From JAZMZS01 sp045580775 (GTDB lineage Bacteria > Bacillota > Clostridia > Oscillospirales > CAG-272): a DNA stretch of 14,870 nucleotides. Position 1 is the first letter of the stretch. Every line of letters starts with the position of its first letter. Location: positions 1 through 14,870 of the forward strand of contig JAZNOK010000134.1 in NCBI GenBank assembly GCA_045580775.1. Direction: 5' to 3'. The notes beneath the pieces were generated by a model. The model was not told the origin of the DNA and searched no databases. It was given only the letters and a program-made list of their open reading frames with translations. A program made the translations under genes and the position numbers. Below are positions 1 to 7,483 of this stretch, piece after piece.

Positions 1-552
1 CTCCTCGAGAATACCCTCTGTAGGCATGTTGTCATCGTCATGCTTGTGAGGAGGGAAGGATGCCCACTGACCGCCGTGCACGAATGCTTCGCCTATGTAA
101 ATGAGGTCTGCCTCTACTCTCTCGTCGAGAATGAAGTGAGCCTGTCTCTCCCAACCGGGCTTTCCGAGATCCTTGATGATGACATCCTCGGGCTTTACGA
201 GGACAGCCTTGTGAGCGTTCTCTGAGGGGGACTTGGCAACGCATATTACTACTTCGTCGCTCACACCCTCAATAGAGAATGCTGTGTTTGCTCCGATATA
301 TACGCAGGTAGCAGGACCGTCAAATACGTTCTTTCTCTTTCCGATATTCTCAAATGAGAAATCAGCACCCGCAACAGAGCAGCTTCCGCCGAGAATTACA
401 AGACCGTATTCCTTGTTCTGCTCATTGTACTTCTTGACTTCTCCTGCACGGAGCTTGACCATATCTACCTCAAGCATCTCGAGGGTGGAATTGTTCTTAG
501 TGATTATTTCGCTCTTGGCATAATCGCCGTTCCAGCTTTTCTTATAATTCAT
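1..552 (-). CDS. iolB: 5-deoxy-glucuronate isomerase IolB, C-terminus outside the window
   Basis: IolB converts 5-deoxy-glucuronate to 2-deoxy-5-keto-gluconate in cytoplasmic myo-inositol catabolism. The visible 184 residues cover the first cupin and the start of the second. The motif FPPHKHDDDN followed by PTE (His169, His171, Glu179) matches the metal-binding strand typical of IolB (PPHKHD...E); KduI carries a different motif there. The usual length is about 260-270 residues, so roughly the last third, including the expected final metal-ligand His, lies to the left of the window. The start is ATG at 550-552, preceded by AAAGGAG at 7 nt spacing. It overlaps the end of the kinase gene by 11 bp, so translation is probably coupled. 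It is the last visible gene of the operon; more iol-type genes may follow. The family assignment is strong; the physiological substrate in this operon is inferred. Confidence 0.88.
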   Translation of the reverse strand, partial: MNYKKSWNGDYAKSEIITKNNSTLEMLEVDMVKLRAGEVKKYNEQNKEYGLVILGGSCSVAGADFSFENIGKRKNVFDGPATCVYIGANTAFSIEGVSDEVVICVAKSPSENAHKAVLVKPEDVIIKDLGKPGWERQAHFILDERVEADLIYIGEAFVHGGQWASFPPHKHDDDNMPTEGILEE

Positions 553-1453
553 ATCCATTCTCCTTTAAGTATTTTTGTACTGTACCGAGATCCGGTACGC
601 TCTCTCTGGCACCTATACCCATGCATTTGATAGCGGATACGGCACTGGAAAAAATACAGCATTTGTAGTAATCGTCATAAACGGTACTGGCATAAGCAAA
701 TGCCCCATGGAAAACATCCCCCGCACCGTTTGAGTCAACGACCTTAGCGGGCAGAGCGGGATAGCTTTTTACTTGCTTGCCATCGTATATAACACCGCCG
801 CGTTTGCCACAGGTAGCTACTACTACCAGGGCGTTATACTCATTATACATCCATACAACAGCTTCCTCGGCTGTAGACTTGCCGCTTACACCGAGAGCAA
901 ATTCCTCGCTCGGGATAAGTATGTCGACGAGCGGAAGGAGTCTTTCGACACCTTCGTATCTGCCTCCGGCATCGTAGAGCACCTTTGTTCCTACAGTATG
1001 TGCGTATTTTGCCGCTTCAATAGCACCTTCAAGATCATTTCCGTCCACCATCAGAACATCGCACTGAGCTATCTCCTCCTTTTGGGAGTCGTCGAGTACG
1101 GTTCCGGGAACATCTCCTCGGTCAAAGATGACAGTACGTGTCTTTTCTTTTGCGGAGAGCCATATCTGCGATATAAAGGACCTGCGTCCGGGGTGGATCT
1201 TTATAAATTTTGTCGAAACACCGTATTTTTCAAAGTCAGCCTTGAGAAATGCTCCGCCGGCATCATCCGAAAGATTACCGATAAACGAACACTCGGCTCC
1301 AAGCTTTGATGCGGCAACGATGCCCGTTCCCGCCGGTCCGCCTCCTGCAGACTTGGTGCTGAGAGCTTTGACCTTTGTATCTTCGGTAGGATAGCTCTCA
1401 AGTGAGACCAGAGTGTCCATTACGACAGCACCGATAGCAGTTATTTTGCTCAT
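542..1453 (-). CDS. PfkB/ribokinase-family sugar kinase (IolC-like role likely)
   Basis: This is a 303-residue kinase of the PfkB family, which phosphorylates a sugar or keto-sugar-acid with ATP in the cytoplasm. Seen directly: the N-terminal glycine patch SAGGGPAGTG (35-44), and the C-terminal PfkB signature SNGAGDVFHGAF (241-252) with the catalytic base Asp246 and its GAGD anion hole. The C-terminal AIKCMGIGARESVPD segment and the overall spacing recall sulfofructose kinase YihV from memory, so the exact subfamily is unsettled. Its ATG overlaps the aldolase stop as ATGA (4 bp), and its own stop overlaps the iolB start by 11 bp. Sitting between an aldolase and iolB, the most economical role is phosphorylating 2-deoxy-5-keto-gluconate (the IolC reaction). 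That role is inference from context; the kinase family is secure. Confidence 0.88.
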   Translation of the reverse strand: MSKITAIGAVVMDTLVSLESYPTEDTKVKALSTKSAGGGPAGTGIVAASKLGAECSFIGNLSDDAGGAFLKADFEKYGVSTKFIKIHPGRRSFISQIWLSAKEKTRTVIFDRGDVPGTVLDDSQKEEIAQCDVLMVDGNDLEGAIEAAKYAHTVGTKVLYDAGGRYEGVERLLPLVDILIPSEEFALGVSGKSTAEEAVVWMYNEYNALVVVATCGKRGGVIYDGKQVKSYPALPAKVVDSNGAGDVFHGAFAYASTVYDDYYKCCIFSSAVSAIKCMGIGARESVPDLGTVQKYLKENGYEL

Positions 1454-2286
1454 GCCTTTCCCTCGGCTCCGCAGAGACGGATCTTTTCCATGCAGAATTC
1501 GGCAGTCTTCTTGATAGGATCCTTCATAAAGTTATCGACAGCGATAACTCTCTCGGGAAGCTTGAACATTTCCTCTACTGCATCAAGAAATGTGTAGCAA
1601 ACATCGGTAGCAAAGTTGATCTTGCGTATGCCGCAATGTATAGCAGCTTTGATCGCTTCATCGGGGATACCCGAGCCGCCGTGGAGCACGAGCGGGGTCT
1701 TTGTTGCTTTCGAGATAGCATCGACTCTTTCTATATCGAGCTTGGGAGGCTTTTTGTAGCGTCCGTGTGCATTGCCGACCAGGACTGCAAGAGCGGAAAC
1801 TCCGGTTTTCTCGACAAATTCCTTTGCCTCGTCAACACCGGTGAACTCCTCCATGGAGGAGTCGTTTACGCTTCCTACATGGCCAAGCTCACCCTCTACA
1901 CCTACACCGATGTGCTTGCATGTATCAACTACACGCTTTGTGAGTGCGATATTCTCCTCGAAGGGAAGAGCAGAGCCGTCGAGCATTATTCCCGTAGCAC
2001 CGTAACGGATAGAACGGGTGGTTTCAAGCTCGCTTGGGCCGTGATCAAGATGGAAACATACAGGTACGGTTGCTTTAGCTGCTGCTGCGAGAATAGAGGG
2101 AGCGAGGAAATATCCGCACTCCTCTTTCATCAGTCTGGGGTACACCTGCATGATGACGGGGGATTTGCATGCCTCTGCGGCATTGAATACAGCCATTACC
2201 GTCTCCATGTTGTATACGTTGAATGCGGGAATGGCATAGTCGCCTTCCTCTGCCATTTTGAGTATTTCTTTAAATTCAACCAGCAT
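1450..2286 (-). CDS. Class II (metal-dependent) ketose-bisphosphate aldolase, IolJ/FbaA/GatY family
   Basis: A 278-residue class II aldolase cleaving a phosphorylated keto-sugar into dihydroxyacetone phosphate plus an aldehyde. Seen in the sequence: HLDHG (79-83) with catalytic Asp81 and metal ligand His82, VEGELGHVG (130-138), NAHGRYK (172-178) with metal ligand His174, LHGGSGIPDE (201-210) with metal ligand His202, and the phosphate-binding INFATD (223-228). All expected active-site residues are present. The start is ATG at 2284-2286, with AAAGGAG 9 nt upstream. The gene ends in an ATGA overlap with the kinase. In the IolC/IolB setting the likely substrate is 2-deoxy-5-keto-gluconate 6-phosphate, giving malonate semialdehyde (IolJ reaction). 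Tagatose- or fructose-bisphosphate aldolase activity cannot be excluded from sequence alone. Confidence 0.92.
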   Translation of the reverse strand: MLVEFKEILKMAEEGDYAIPAFNVYNMETVMAVFNAAEACKSPVIMQVYPRLMKEECGYFLAPSILAAAAKATVPVCFHLDHGPSELETTRSIRYGATGIMLDGSALPFEENIALTKRVVDTCKHIGVGVEGELGHVGSVNDSSMEEFTGVDEAKEFVEKTGVSALAVLVGNAHGRYKKPPKLDIERVDAISKATKTPLVLHGGSGIPDEAIKAAIHCGIRKINFATDVCYTFLDAVEEMFKLPERVIAVDNFMKDPIKKTAEFCMEKIRLCGAEGKA

Positions 2287-2319
2287 TGTCTATTGCTCCT
2301 TTGAATGTGAATTTATGTC

Positions 2320-3414
2320 TTAAGCAAGGTGAGAGAGAATGAGCTGTTCGAGAGTGAATACCTTCAGTCCCTCGGGCTTGTTCTCGTTCATGCATGCATA
2401 CTCACTTACAGAAGCACAAACTACACCGTCAACTCCGAGACGCATAGCTTCTGCCAGTCTCTGCTTTGCGATAAGATCCATTGATGCCTTGTTGTAGGTG
2501 CTCATGATGAGGTTACCTGCGAACATTGTGCCCTTGCCGGAGAGCATGAAGTCCTTGAGATTAGCACAAGCAGCGATAATGTCTCTTGCAGGCTGAGTCT
2601 CTTCAAGCTCACGAACGAGCAGAGCGGGATCCTGATATGCAAGAGTGCACTCGCAGGGCTTGATGTTGAATTTGCCTGCTTTTACAAGATCAGCTACAAA
2701 TGCGGAGTATGTAACAATGTCACATGCGAGCTCTATGCCCCACTCCTTGTACTGACGAACAAAGGTCTTTGCATCTGCAGGATCGTATACTACTACGGTC
2801 TTATAGTTGTTAAGAGTCTTTGCTGTCTCTGCCATGATAGCTCTGGTCTCTTCTACCGCACCTACGAGAGTGTCGAATGAGTAGCCGGAATCGGGCTCAT
2901 TTGAGAGAACGGTAAAGTCAGTACCTGCTACTTTGAGAAGCTCAATTGCCTCTTTTGCATTTTCGCACATGAGGTATCTTGCATCAGCTCCGAGGAAGAA
3001 AAGTGTATCCGACTTTTTCTCGTTTGCAGCTATAACTTCAGCGAGGCATGAGCACATGTCCTTGCCGTAGATGTTGCCCTTAGCATCGTAGTTGTCGAGA
3101 AGGGCGTTGATGTACTCGGGAGTTTTGCCCTCGAGTGCAGCGTTAGCTCTTACTTCCTTGACAAATACTATAGGATCAAATCCTGTGCAGCAGTCAGCGG
3201 TACAACCGCCGCAGAGGGTACACTCGTACATGTTATCAATGATGTCGGGAGTGAGCTCAGCCGCATCTCTGTTAACAAGAGAAAGTACGAGAGCTCTTGC
3301 TCTGGCAGTGTTTCTCTCCTGGCCGGTTGCATTTCCTACAGGGCAGATGTGATGGCACATCCAGCAGAAACGGCAGTTATCTATAATATGTTTAGCATTC
3401 TGTGAAAAATTCAT
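2320..3414 (-). CDS. (Fe-S)-binding oxidoreductase subunit (GlcF/GlpC/HdrD-like), CCG cysteines missing
   Basis: A 364-residue protein with two N-terminal [4Fe-4S] motifs: C14-x2-C17-x2-C20-x3-C24-Pro and C65-x2-C68-x2-C71-x3-C75. The rest follows the layout of two cysteine-rich (CCG) domains as in glycolate oxidase GlcF or GlpC, but the diagnostic cysteines are largely gone. The usual GC is GA (142-143), the central CCG is PDSG (175-178), CPxC is DPADA (211-215), DPC is DPA (262-264), and the second CCG is FAG (298-300). C333 and C341 remain. It therefore probably relays electrons through its two cubane clusters only. It starts at ATG 3412-3414 behind GGAGG (8 nt), 24 bp after the FAD-oxidase gene, which is its likely partner subunit. 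The electron acceptor is not visible here. No membrane segment is seen. Confidence 0.82.
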   Translation of the reverse strand: MNFSQNAKHIIDNCRFCWMCHHICPVGNATGQERNTARARALVLSLVNRDAAELTPDIIDNMYECTLCGGCTADCCTGFDPIVFVKEVRANAALEGKTPEYINALLDNYDAKGNIYGKDMCSCLAEVIAANEKKSDTLFFLGADARYLMCENAKEAIELLKVAGTDFTVLSNEPDSGYSFDTLVGAVEETRAIMAETAKTLNNYKTVVVYDPADAKTFVRQYKEWGIELACDIVTYSAFVADLVKAGKFNIKPCECTLAYQDPALLVRELEETQPARDIIAACANLKDFMLSGKGTMFAGNLIMSTYNKASMDLIAKQRLAEAMRLGVDGVVCASVSEYACMNENKPEGLKVFTLEQLILSHLA

Positions 3415-3438
3415 TTTCTATACCTCCATAAAAATCTA

Positions 3439-4857
3439 TTAAAGACCGAGCTTGAAGGGGTTCATTATGCCGTTGGGGTCAAGCTCACGCTTAATACCGG
3501 TGAATACCTGCATTGCAGGACCGTACTGCTCCTTCATGAGGCGTCCGAGCTTGATACCTACACCGTGGTGGTCGTTTACAACACCGCCGTTAGCGAGGGC
3601 TGTTCTTACACCGCAGGTCCAGATAGCCTGATGGAGTCTGAGTGCCTCGTGAGGATCCTTTGGAGGATTGTCAACGATAAAGCGGTCATATACCATTGCA
3701 CCCCACTCATACCAGTGAGAGAAGTGAGCGATAAACTTAGCCATCGGGAAGTTTGTCTCAATAGCTTCCTTCATTGCCCAGTAGATCTTTTCGATCTTGC
3801 CGAACGGAGCGATGGTGTCCATGGTACCGAACATCTGAGGAAGGTCCATCATGTGACCGGGATAGAAGAATGTGATCTTCTCCTCCCACCACTTCTTGCC
3901 GTACTCAGAGCCAAGGTCCTCAGCACCGTACTTAGCAAAGGTCTCGAGCAGGATCTTTTCTTCCAGCTCTACCATCTCAGAAACGCCCTCGTATGCAACG
4001 TTCATAAATGCACCTTCACGCTCTACTCCGACTATCTTCTTGATAAGAGAAGCAGTCTCGGCAGGGTCGTAGAGACGCATGACGGAGGGCTTGAACTTCT
4101 GAAGAAGCTCTCTTGCAGCCTGGAATGCACCTGTCATATCCTTGAAGAGGAATCCACGGAAGCGTCTTTCCTCAGGCATGTCGTAGATTCTCATCTGTGC
4201 CTTTGTCATGACGCCGAGAGTACCTTCACTTCCGATGAAGATCTGGTTGAGGTCGGGACCTGCAGCGTGCTTAGGTGCGGGAGAGGTCTCGATGATATCG
4301 CCGTTAGGCAGAACGACCTCCATCTGGAGTACCATGTCGTCTATCTTTCCGTACTTGGTAGAAACGACACCTATACCTCTGTGAGCCAGAAATCCTCCTA
4401 CAGTTGAGCAAGTGAGAGATGAAGGGTAGTGCATGGTTGCCTTACCTACCTCGTTTGCAGCCCACTCGATGTGCTTGTAGATAGCACCGGTGCCGCACTC
4501 GATGTACATTCCCTCGGTGTTAACATCATAGATCTTGTTCATTCTCTTGGTATCGAGAAGGATACCGCCGCATACAGGGATAGCACCTCCCTGAGTTCCG
4601 CCGCCGGCACCCCAGGTGGTAACAGGGATCTTGTAGTAGTTTGCTATCTTGAGTACAGCACTTACTTCCTTTGCATCCTTAGGGGATACTATGTACTCAG
4701 CTTCAGGCATACGCAGTCCTCTGTCGGACCACATACGAGAGAGCCAGTAGTAGTCAACACCGTGTGTCATTTTGTCAACTTCACGAGTTGAGCAGTTTTC
4801 GCGTCCTACCGCATCTTCCAGTTCGGTAAGGATCATGTCAAAAAGAAAATCAGTCAT
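3439..4857 (-). CDS. FAD-linked oxidase/dehydrogenase, VAO family (GlcD / alkylglycerone-phosphate synthase type)
   Basis: A 472-residue cytoplasmic flavoenzyme of the vanillyl-alcohol-oxidase fold, FAD_binding_4 followed by FAD-oxidase_C. Visible motifs: pyrophosphate loop WGAGGGTQG (82-90), the strong family motif GPDLNQIFIGSEGTLG (200-215), a catalytic-region NDHHGVG (428-434), and terminal DPNGIMNPFKL (460-470). The HFSHWYEWG segment (378-386) and the DHHGVG motif resemble the alkylglycerone-phosphate-synthase branch more than typical lactate or glycolate dehydrogenases. The start is ATG 4855-4857 behind AAAGGAG. The adjacent Fe-S gene (24 bp away) suggests a two-subunit dehydrogenase that passes electrons from a hydroxy-acid, polyol or sugar alcohol to Fe-S clusters. 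The substrate is not predictable from sequence; a sugar-derived hydroxyl is inferred from the operon. Confidence 0.87.
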   Translation of the reverse strand: MTDFLFDMILTELEDAVGRENCSTREVDKMTHGVDYYWLSRMWSDRGLRMPEAEYIVSPKDAKEVSAVLKIANYYKIPVTTWGAGGGTQGGAIPVCGGILLDTKRMNKIYDVNTEGMYIECGTGAIYKHIEWAANEVGKATMHYPSSLTCSTVGGFLAHRGIGVVSTKYGKIDDMVLQMEVVLPNGDIIETSPAPKHAAGPDLNQIFIGSEGTLGVMTKAQMRIYDMPEERRFRGFLFKDMTGAFQAARELLQKFKPSVMRLYDPAETASLIKKIVGVEREGAFMNVAYEGVSEMVELEEKILLETFAKYGAEDLGSEYGKKWWEEKITFFYPGHMMDLPQMFGTMDTIAPFGKIEKIYWAMKEAIETNFPMAKFIAHFSHWYEWGAMVYDRFIVDNPPKDPHEALRLHQAIWTCGVRTALANGGVVNDHHGVGIKLGRLMKEQYGPAMQVFTGIKRELDPNGIMNPFKLGL

Positions 4858-4913
4858 TTTTTCTTTCTCCTTTAGTTTGATGTATTTTATTTATTATTAA
4901 AAACGTGTTTGGA

Positions 4914-6302
4914 TCACATCGCGTCGTTTGCGATGCCCGGATAGTACTTGCAGAACTCTGCGATCTCGTCGGTGTAGTCGCCTTCGATCTCAACCATGTG
5001 ATGAATGTACGGACCGTCTATGAGCTTGTCCTCCCACTTTTTGAGTGAGTCAAACTCAGCCCACAGATAAGTACCGAAGGTATAAGGACCGTCGCAGGAC
5101 TTGATGTTTCCGTTGAGGATAGAGTAGTTGCCGTTTTCCTGGTCGAGGCGGCTGATAGTGTATTTTCCGTCTTTGACTTTGAACCATTGACGCATGTTTA
5201 CGTTCTTTGGAGGTACTGTTTCGTCGTGCAGAGAATAAGCAAACGGTCCGCAGTGCCAGAGAAGCTCCGAGTTCTTATTTTCGGGATGGCGAATGGTAAA
5301 CTCACCGAGGAAGGGAACCTTTTTTCCTCTGGATGCACATCTGAGAAGAACCATCGTGATACAAGCGTGCATGTCCGACTCGCATGAAATGATGTAACCC
5401 ATGTCAGCCAGTACGCTGTATGCGGTACATGGCATAGCACCGACGGCGAGCTGCATCGCGGTCCAGCACTCAGCTGAGATCGCGTCAAGCTTGTACTCTT
5501 CTGTGAGGTCTATGTAGAGAAGAACAAATGCGTAAACCTTCTCGAGCAGAGGAGGGGTGAGATCATCCATCTCATATCTTGACGACAGCAGCTTGGCTCC
5601 TTCGGCGAGCTCAGTTTTTCTCTCTTCAAGGATCTTGTTGTACTTGTCTATTATGACAGCGAGGTTGATCGGGATGCATCTGATGCCGAATTTCTGCATC
5701 AGCTCTCCTTCGTTGAATATTACGGATGTGAAAGGCTTCGGACGGAGTCCTACGACACCGATTCGTATCCCTTTGAAGTTCTTGACCATGCAAGATACGT
5801 TAAGGAACTTTTCAAAGTCACGGTTAAACTCGTCACTGCCTACTTTGCTGGTTTCGATATGAGAGAAGGGGATGTTCAGTCTTTGCAGGAGTCTCGATGC
5901 ACCGAATACGCCGCACTGGGAGTCTGTGTATCTCATTCCGTCTGCATCTATTCTCTCGTCAAGAGGAGCCCAGATACATACGGGGCAGCTCATCTTGTCA
6001 GCTACGTAAGCGATAGCTTCTTCGTTTCCGAAGTTTGCATTGATGAACAGCACACAGTCAACGCCCTCTGCCTTGAAGTGATTGCATATCCACTCTGCAT
6101 CAGACTCGTTTATCATGGTGTTTACGGGATTTACTCCAATGATATCAACAAACTCGGTGTCCTCGGTAGCATAATTTGCCTTGATGTAGTCGGTGATCTC
6201 GCGTCCGCGTGCTTCAGCAATTTCCCAGTTAAAGATACCGGGGCGGGGAGTTACGTCACGGCGAAGAGGAACGAGACCTACCTTCAGCTTGTAGTTTAAC
6301 AT
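4914..6302 (-). CDS. L-fucose/L-arabinose isomerase-like protein (FucI superfamily)
   Basis: A 462-residue protein with the three-domain layout of L-fucose isomerase-like enzymes, which are metal-dependent aldose-ketose isomerases. The conserved metal-ligand positions of the family appear retained: Glu278 in AECW, Asp310 in CESD, and a C-terminal His434/435 in GPYIHH; WHCG (349-352) is also family-typical. It is shorter than E. coli FucI (about 590 residues), as for the COG2407 branch of unknown substrate. The reading frame opens further upstream, but the start chosen is ATG 6300-6302 because AAAGGA lies just before it and the protein then begins with the first beta strand (KVGLVPLRRD). It is the first gene of the operon, facing the AraC regulator divergently, and is followed 56 bp later by the FAD oxidase. 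Family moderately sure; substrate unknown. Confidence 0.8.
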   Translation of the reverse strand: MLNYKLKVGLVPLRRDVTPRPGIFNWEIAEARGREITDYIKANYATEDTEFVDIIGVNPVNTMINESDAEWICNHFKAEGVDCVLFINANFGNEEAIAYVADKMSCPVCIWAPLDERIDADGMRYTDSQCGVFGASRLLQRLNIPFSHIETSKVGSDEFNRDFEKFLNVSCMVKNFKGIRIGVVGLRPKPFTSVIFNEGELMQKFGIRCIPINLAVIIDKYNKILEERKTELAEGAKLLSSRYEMDDLTPPLLEKVYAFVLLYIDLTEEYKLDAISAECWTAMQLAVGAMPCTAYSVLADMGYIISCESDMHACITMVLLRCASRGKKVPFLGEFTIRHPENKNSELLWHCGPFAYSLHDETVPPKNVNMRQWFKVKDGKYTISRLDQENGNYSILNGNIKSCDGPYTFGTYLWAEFDSLKKWEDKLIDGPYIHHMVEIEGDYTDEIAEFCKYYPGIANDAM

Positions 6303-6367
6303 AACCTGTCCTTTCTGTTTAATAAAAACTATGCATACTTGTTTCATTCTAAATTTTCACTATACAT

Positions 6368-6396
6368 ATTGTAATTTATCCGAAAATGTATTACAA
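6368..6396 (-). promoter_or_regulatory. Predicted promoter of the catabolic operon
   Basis: On the minus strand, -35 TTGTAA (6391-6396), a 17-bp spacer, and -10 TACAAT (6368-6373; 5 of 6 to consensus). The transcript would start near 6360, about 58 nt before the isomerase-like gene. The weak -35 fits an activator-dependent promoter. It overlaps the opposing AraC promoter almost completely. Confidence 0.55.
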
Positions 6397-6397
6397 T
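6369..6397 (+). promoter_or_regulatory. Predicted promoter of the AraC-family regulator
   Basis: On the plus strand, -35 TTGTAA (6369-6374), a 17-bp spacer, and -10 TACAAT (6392-6397). The start would be near 6404, about 44 nt before the regulator ATG. Both hexamers are identical to those of the opposing promoter because the site is an inverted repeat. Confidence 0.55.
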
Positions 6398-6447
6398 GTA
6401 CATTGCAACTCATAAAATTGTAAAAAACGACTTTTTTGGAGGCGGAT

Positions 6448-7281
6448 ATGAGAGAGATAACCTTTGATGAACTGATGCACACAAGTGTGAATGTCACATC
6501 GGTATCTGCAGTTGAACAATACTGGAAAGACGGCAATCTGAATCTCCACCACGAGGATGGCAGACTTGAGAATGTGCTGTCATATACTATCGAGGGAAAG
6601 AGGGAAATAAAAGAGCATCAGGACAGCTCTCCGTTATTTTTGCTCGAGCCGTCTGAGATAATATTTATATCTCAGGGGGCACCTTATGTTTCTCATACGG
6701 TCCTTGATTGCGGCAAGGGAATGGGACATACCGCTTGTATAAAGTTCAAACTCCTTGATGACAGCGGCGAAGAGATAATAATAAAGGAAAAATATATGGT
6801 ATGGAGAGACGACAAATCCGGCAATGTAAGAAAGCTGTTTACACGCGTGTTTGATTCTTACCTGTCTCTGACCTCCAACATTTGCAATATCAAAGCTGCC
6901 CTGTATGAGATACTCTCGAGCATGGGGGCACATATCATGGAGTCCAGTCCAATTCCCGAAGGTTTTTCCTCTCTGTTGCCTGCGGTCAAACATATAGAAA
7001 ACAATCTCGGAGAGAATACGTCTATCGGTGAGCTTGCCGCTATGTGCTTTCTTTCGGAGAGTTATTTCCGTACCAGGTTTAAAGCGTTTTCCGGCGGTGT
7101 ATCTCCTGCGGACTGGCGTAACCGTTTGAGAATTGAAAAGTCAAAAGAGCTGCTCACCTCATCTCTGTGGACCACTGAGATGATAGCTGAAACACTCGGC
7201 TTTTACGATACTTCCCATTTTTATAAGATCTACAAAAAAGTGACCGGGGAGCTGCCACGCACCCCTAAGAGCGGATTGTAA
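6448..7281 (+). CDS. AraC-family transcriptional regulator
   Basis: A 277-residue regulator. The N-terminal about 170 residues form a putative cupin-like ligand-sensing domain (for example LEPSEIIFISQGAPYVSH, 66-83). The C-terminal about 95 residues are a typical AraC DNA-binding domain with two helix-turn-helices: SIGELAAMCFLSESYFRTRF (192-211) and TEMIAETLGFYDTSHFYKIY (243-262). The start is ATG 6448-6450, 5 nt after GGAGG; a TTG four codons earlier sits on the Shine-Dalgarno itself and is rejected. The gene points away from the sugar/polyol operon and shares its intergenic region, the classical arrangement of a pathway-specific activator that responds to the pathway sugar and controls both promoters. 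The ligand is unknown. The extreme C-terminus (RTPKSGL) departs from the usual P-x-x-Y/F-R ending of the domain. Confidence 0.9.
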   Translation: MREITFDELMHTSVNVTSVSAVEQYWKDGNLNLHHEDGRLENVLSYTIEGKREIKEHQDSSPLFLLEPSEIIFISQGAPYVSHTVLDCGKGMGHTACIKFKLLDDSGEEIIIKEKYMVWRDDKSGNVRKLFTRVFDSYLSLTSNICNIKAALYEILSSMGAHIMESSPIPEGFSSLLPAVKHIENNLGENTSIGELAAMCFLSESYFRTRFKAFSGGVSPADWRNRLRIEKSKELLTSSLWTTEMIAETLGFYDTSHFYKIYKKVTGELPRTPKSGL

Positions 7282-7310
7282 ATACCATTTTTGTTCTGAT
7301 GTGTCAAAAT

Positions 7311-7334
7311 GCGTTAGATGCCTATACGCTTTTT
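7311..7334 (+). terminator. Weak intrinsic terminator after the AraC gene
   Basis: GCGT-TAG pairs with CTA-ACGC around an ATGC loop, with one bulged T, followed by five T residues (7330-7334). It lies 30 bp after the stop codon. The stem is short and bulged, so efficiency is uncertain. Confidence 0.4.
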
Positions 7335-7393
7335 GTAAAAAATAATACTAAATAATTAAAAAGCCCATGCAAATATGCGAGAGGTGTCATAGT

Positions 7394-7440
7394 AACAATG
7401 CTGCCTCAGATGCGGTTTCCGCATCTGAGGCAGCATTGTT
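7394..7440. repeat. Perfect 22-bp hairpin, probable dispersed palindromic repeat
   Basis: Arm 7394-7415 and its exact complement 7419-7440 are separated by only TTT. It stands between convergent genes (AraC regulator ending 7281, hypothetical ending 7484) and can act as a transcription end. Two T residues follow the right arm directly, giving a short GTTTTG on the plus strand; there is no T-tract on the minus side. The stem is longer and more perfect than an ordinary terminator and resembles a REP/MITE-type core. I have an unverified impression of having seen its translated shadows (PQMRKPHLRQHC) repeatedly in Ruminococcus-type genomes. The repeat may extend right to about 7545, over the end of the next gene. 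Confidence 0.6.
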
Positions 7441-7483
7441 TTGTCAATTTTGCAACAGACCGAACTATTCTTCTTTGGAAAGC

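Larger units (their letters stand above)
6368..6397. repeat. Inverted repeat ATTGTAAT / ATTACAAT between divergent genes
   Basis: Perfect 8-bp arms at 6368-6375 and 6390-6397, 22 bp from arm to arm (two helical turns). This spacing suits either a dimeric regulator or two AraC half-sites on one face of the DNA. The arms also form the -10/-35 hexamers of both divergent promoters, so it may be promoter symmetry, an operator, or both. Confidence 0.6.

Noticed and set aside
1636..2304. 222-codon open frame on the plus strand
   Set aside because: Antisense to the aldolase gene with no ribosome site or recognisable protein features.
3565..4407. 280-codon open frame on the plus strand
   Set aside because: It lies wholly antisense to the FAD-oxidase gene, which has clear family motifs; the frame is an effect of codon usage.
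6303..6347. 15-codon N-terminal extension of the isomerase-like protein
   Set aside because: It has no ribosome site, overlaps the promoter region, and adds residues before the first conserved strand; ATG 6302 has AAAGGA upstream.
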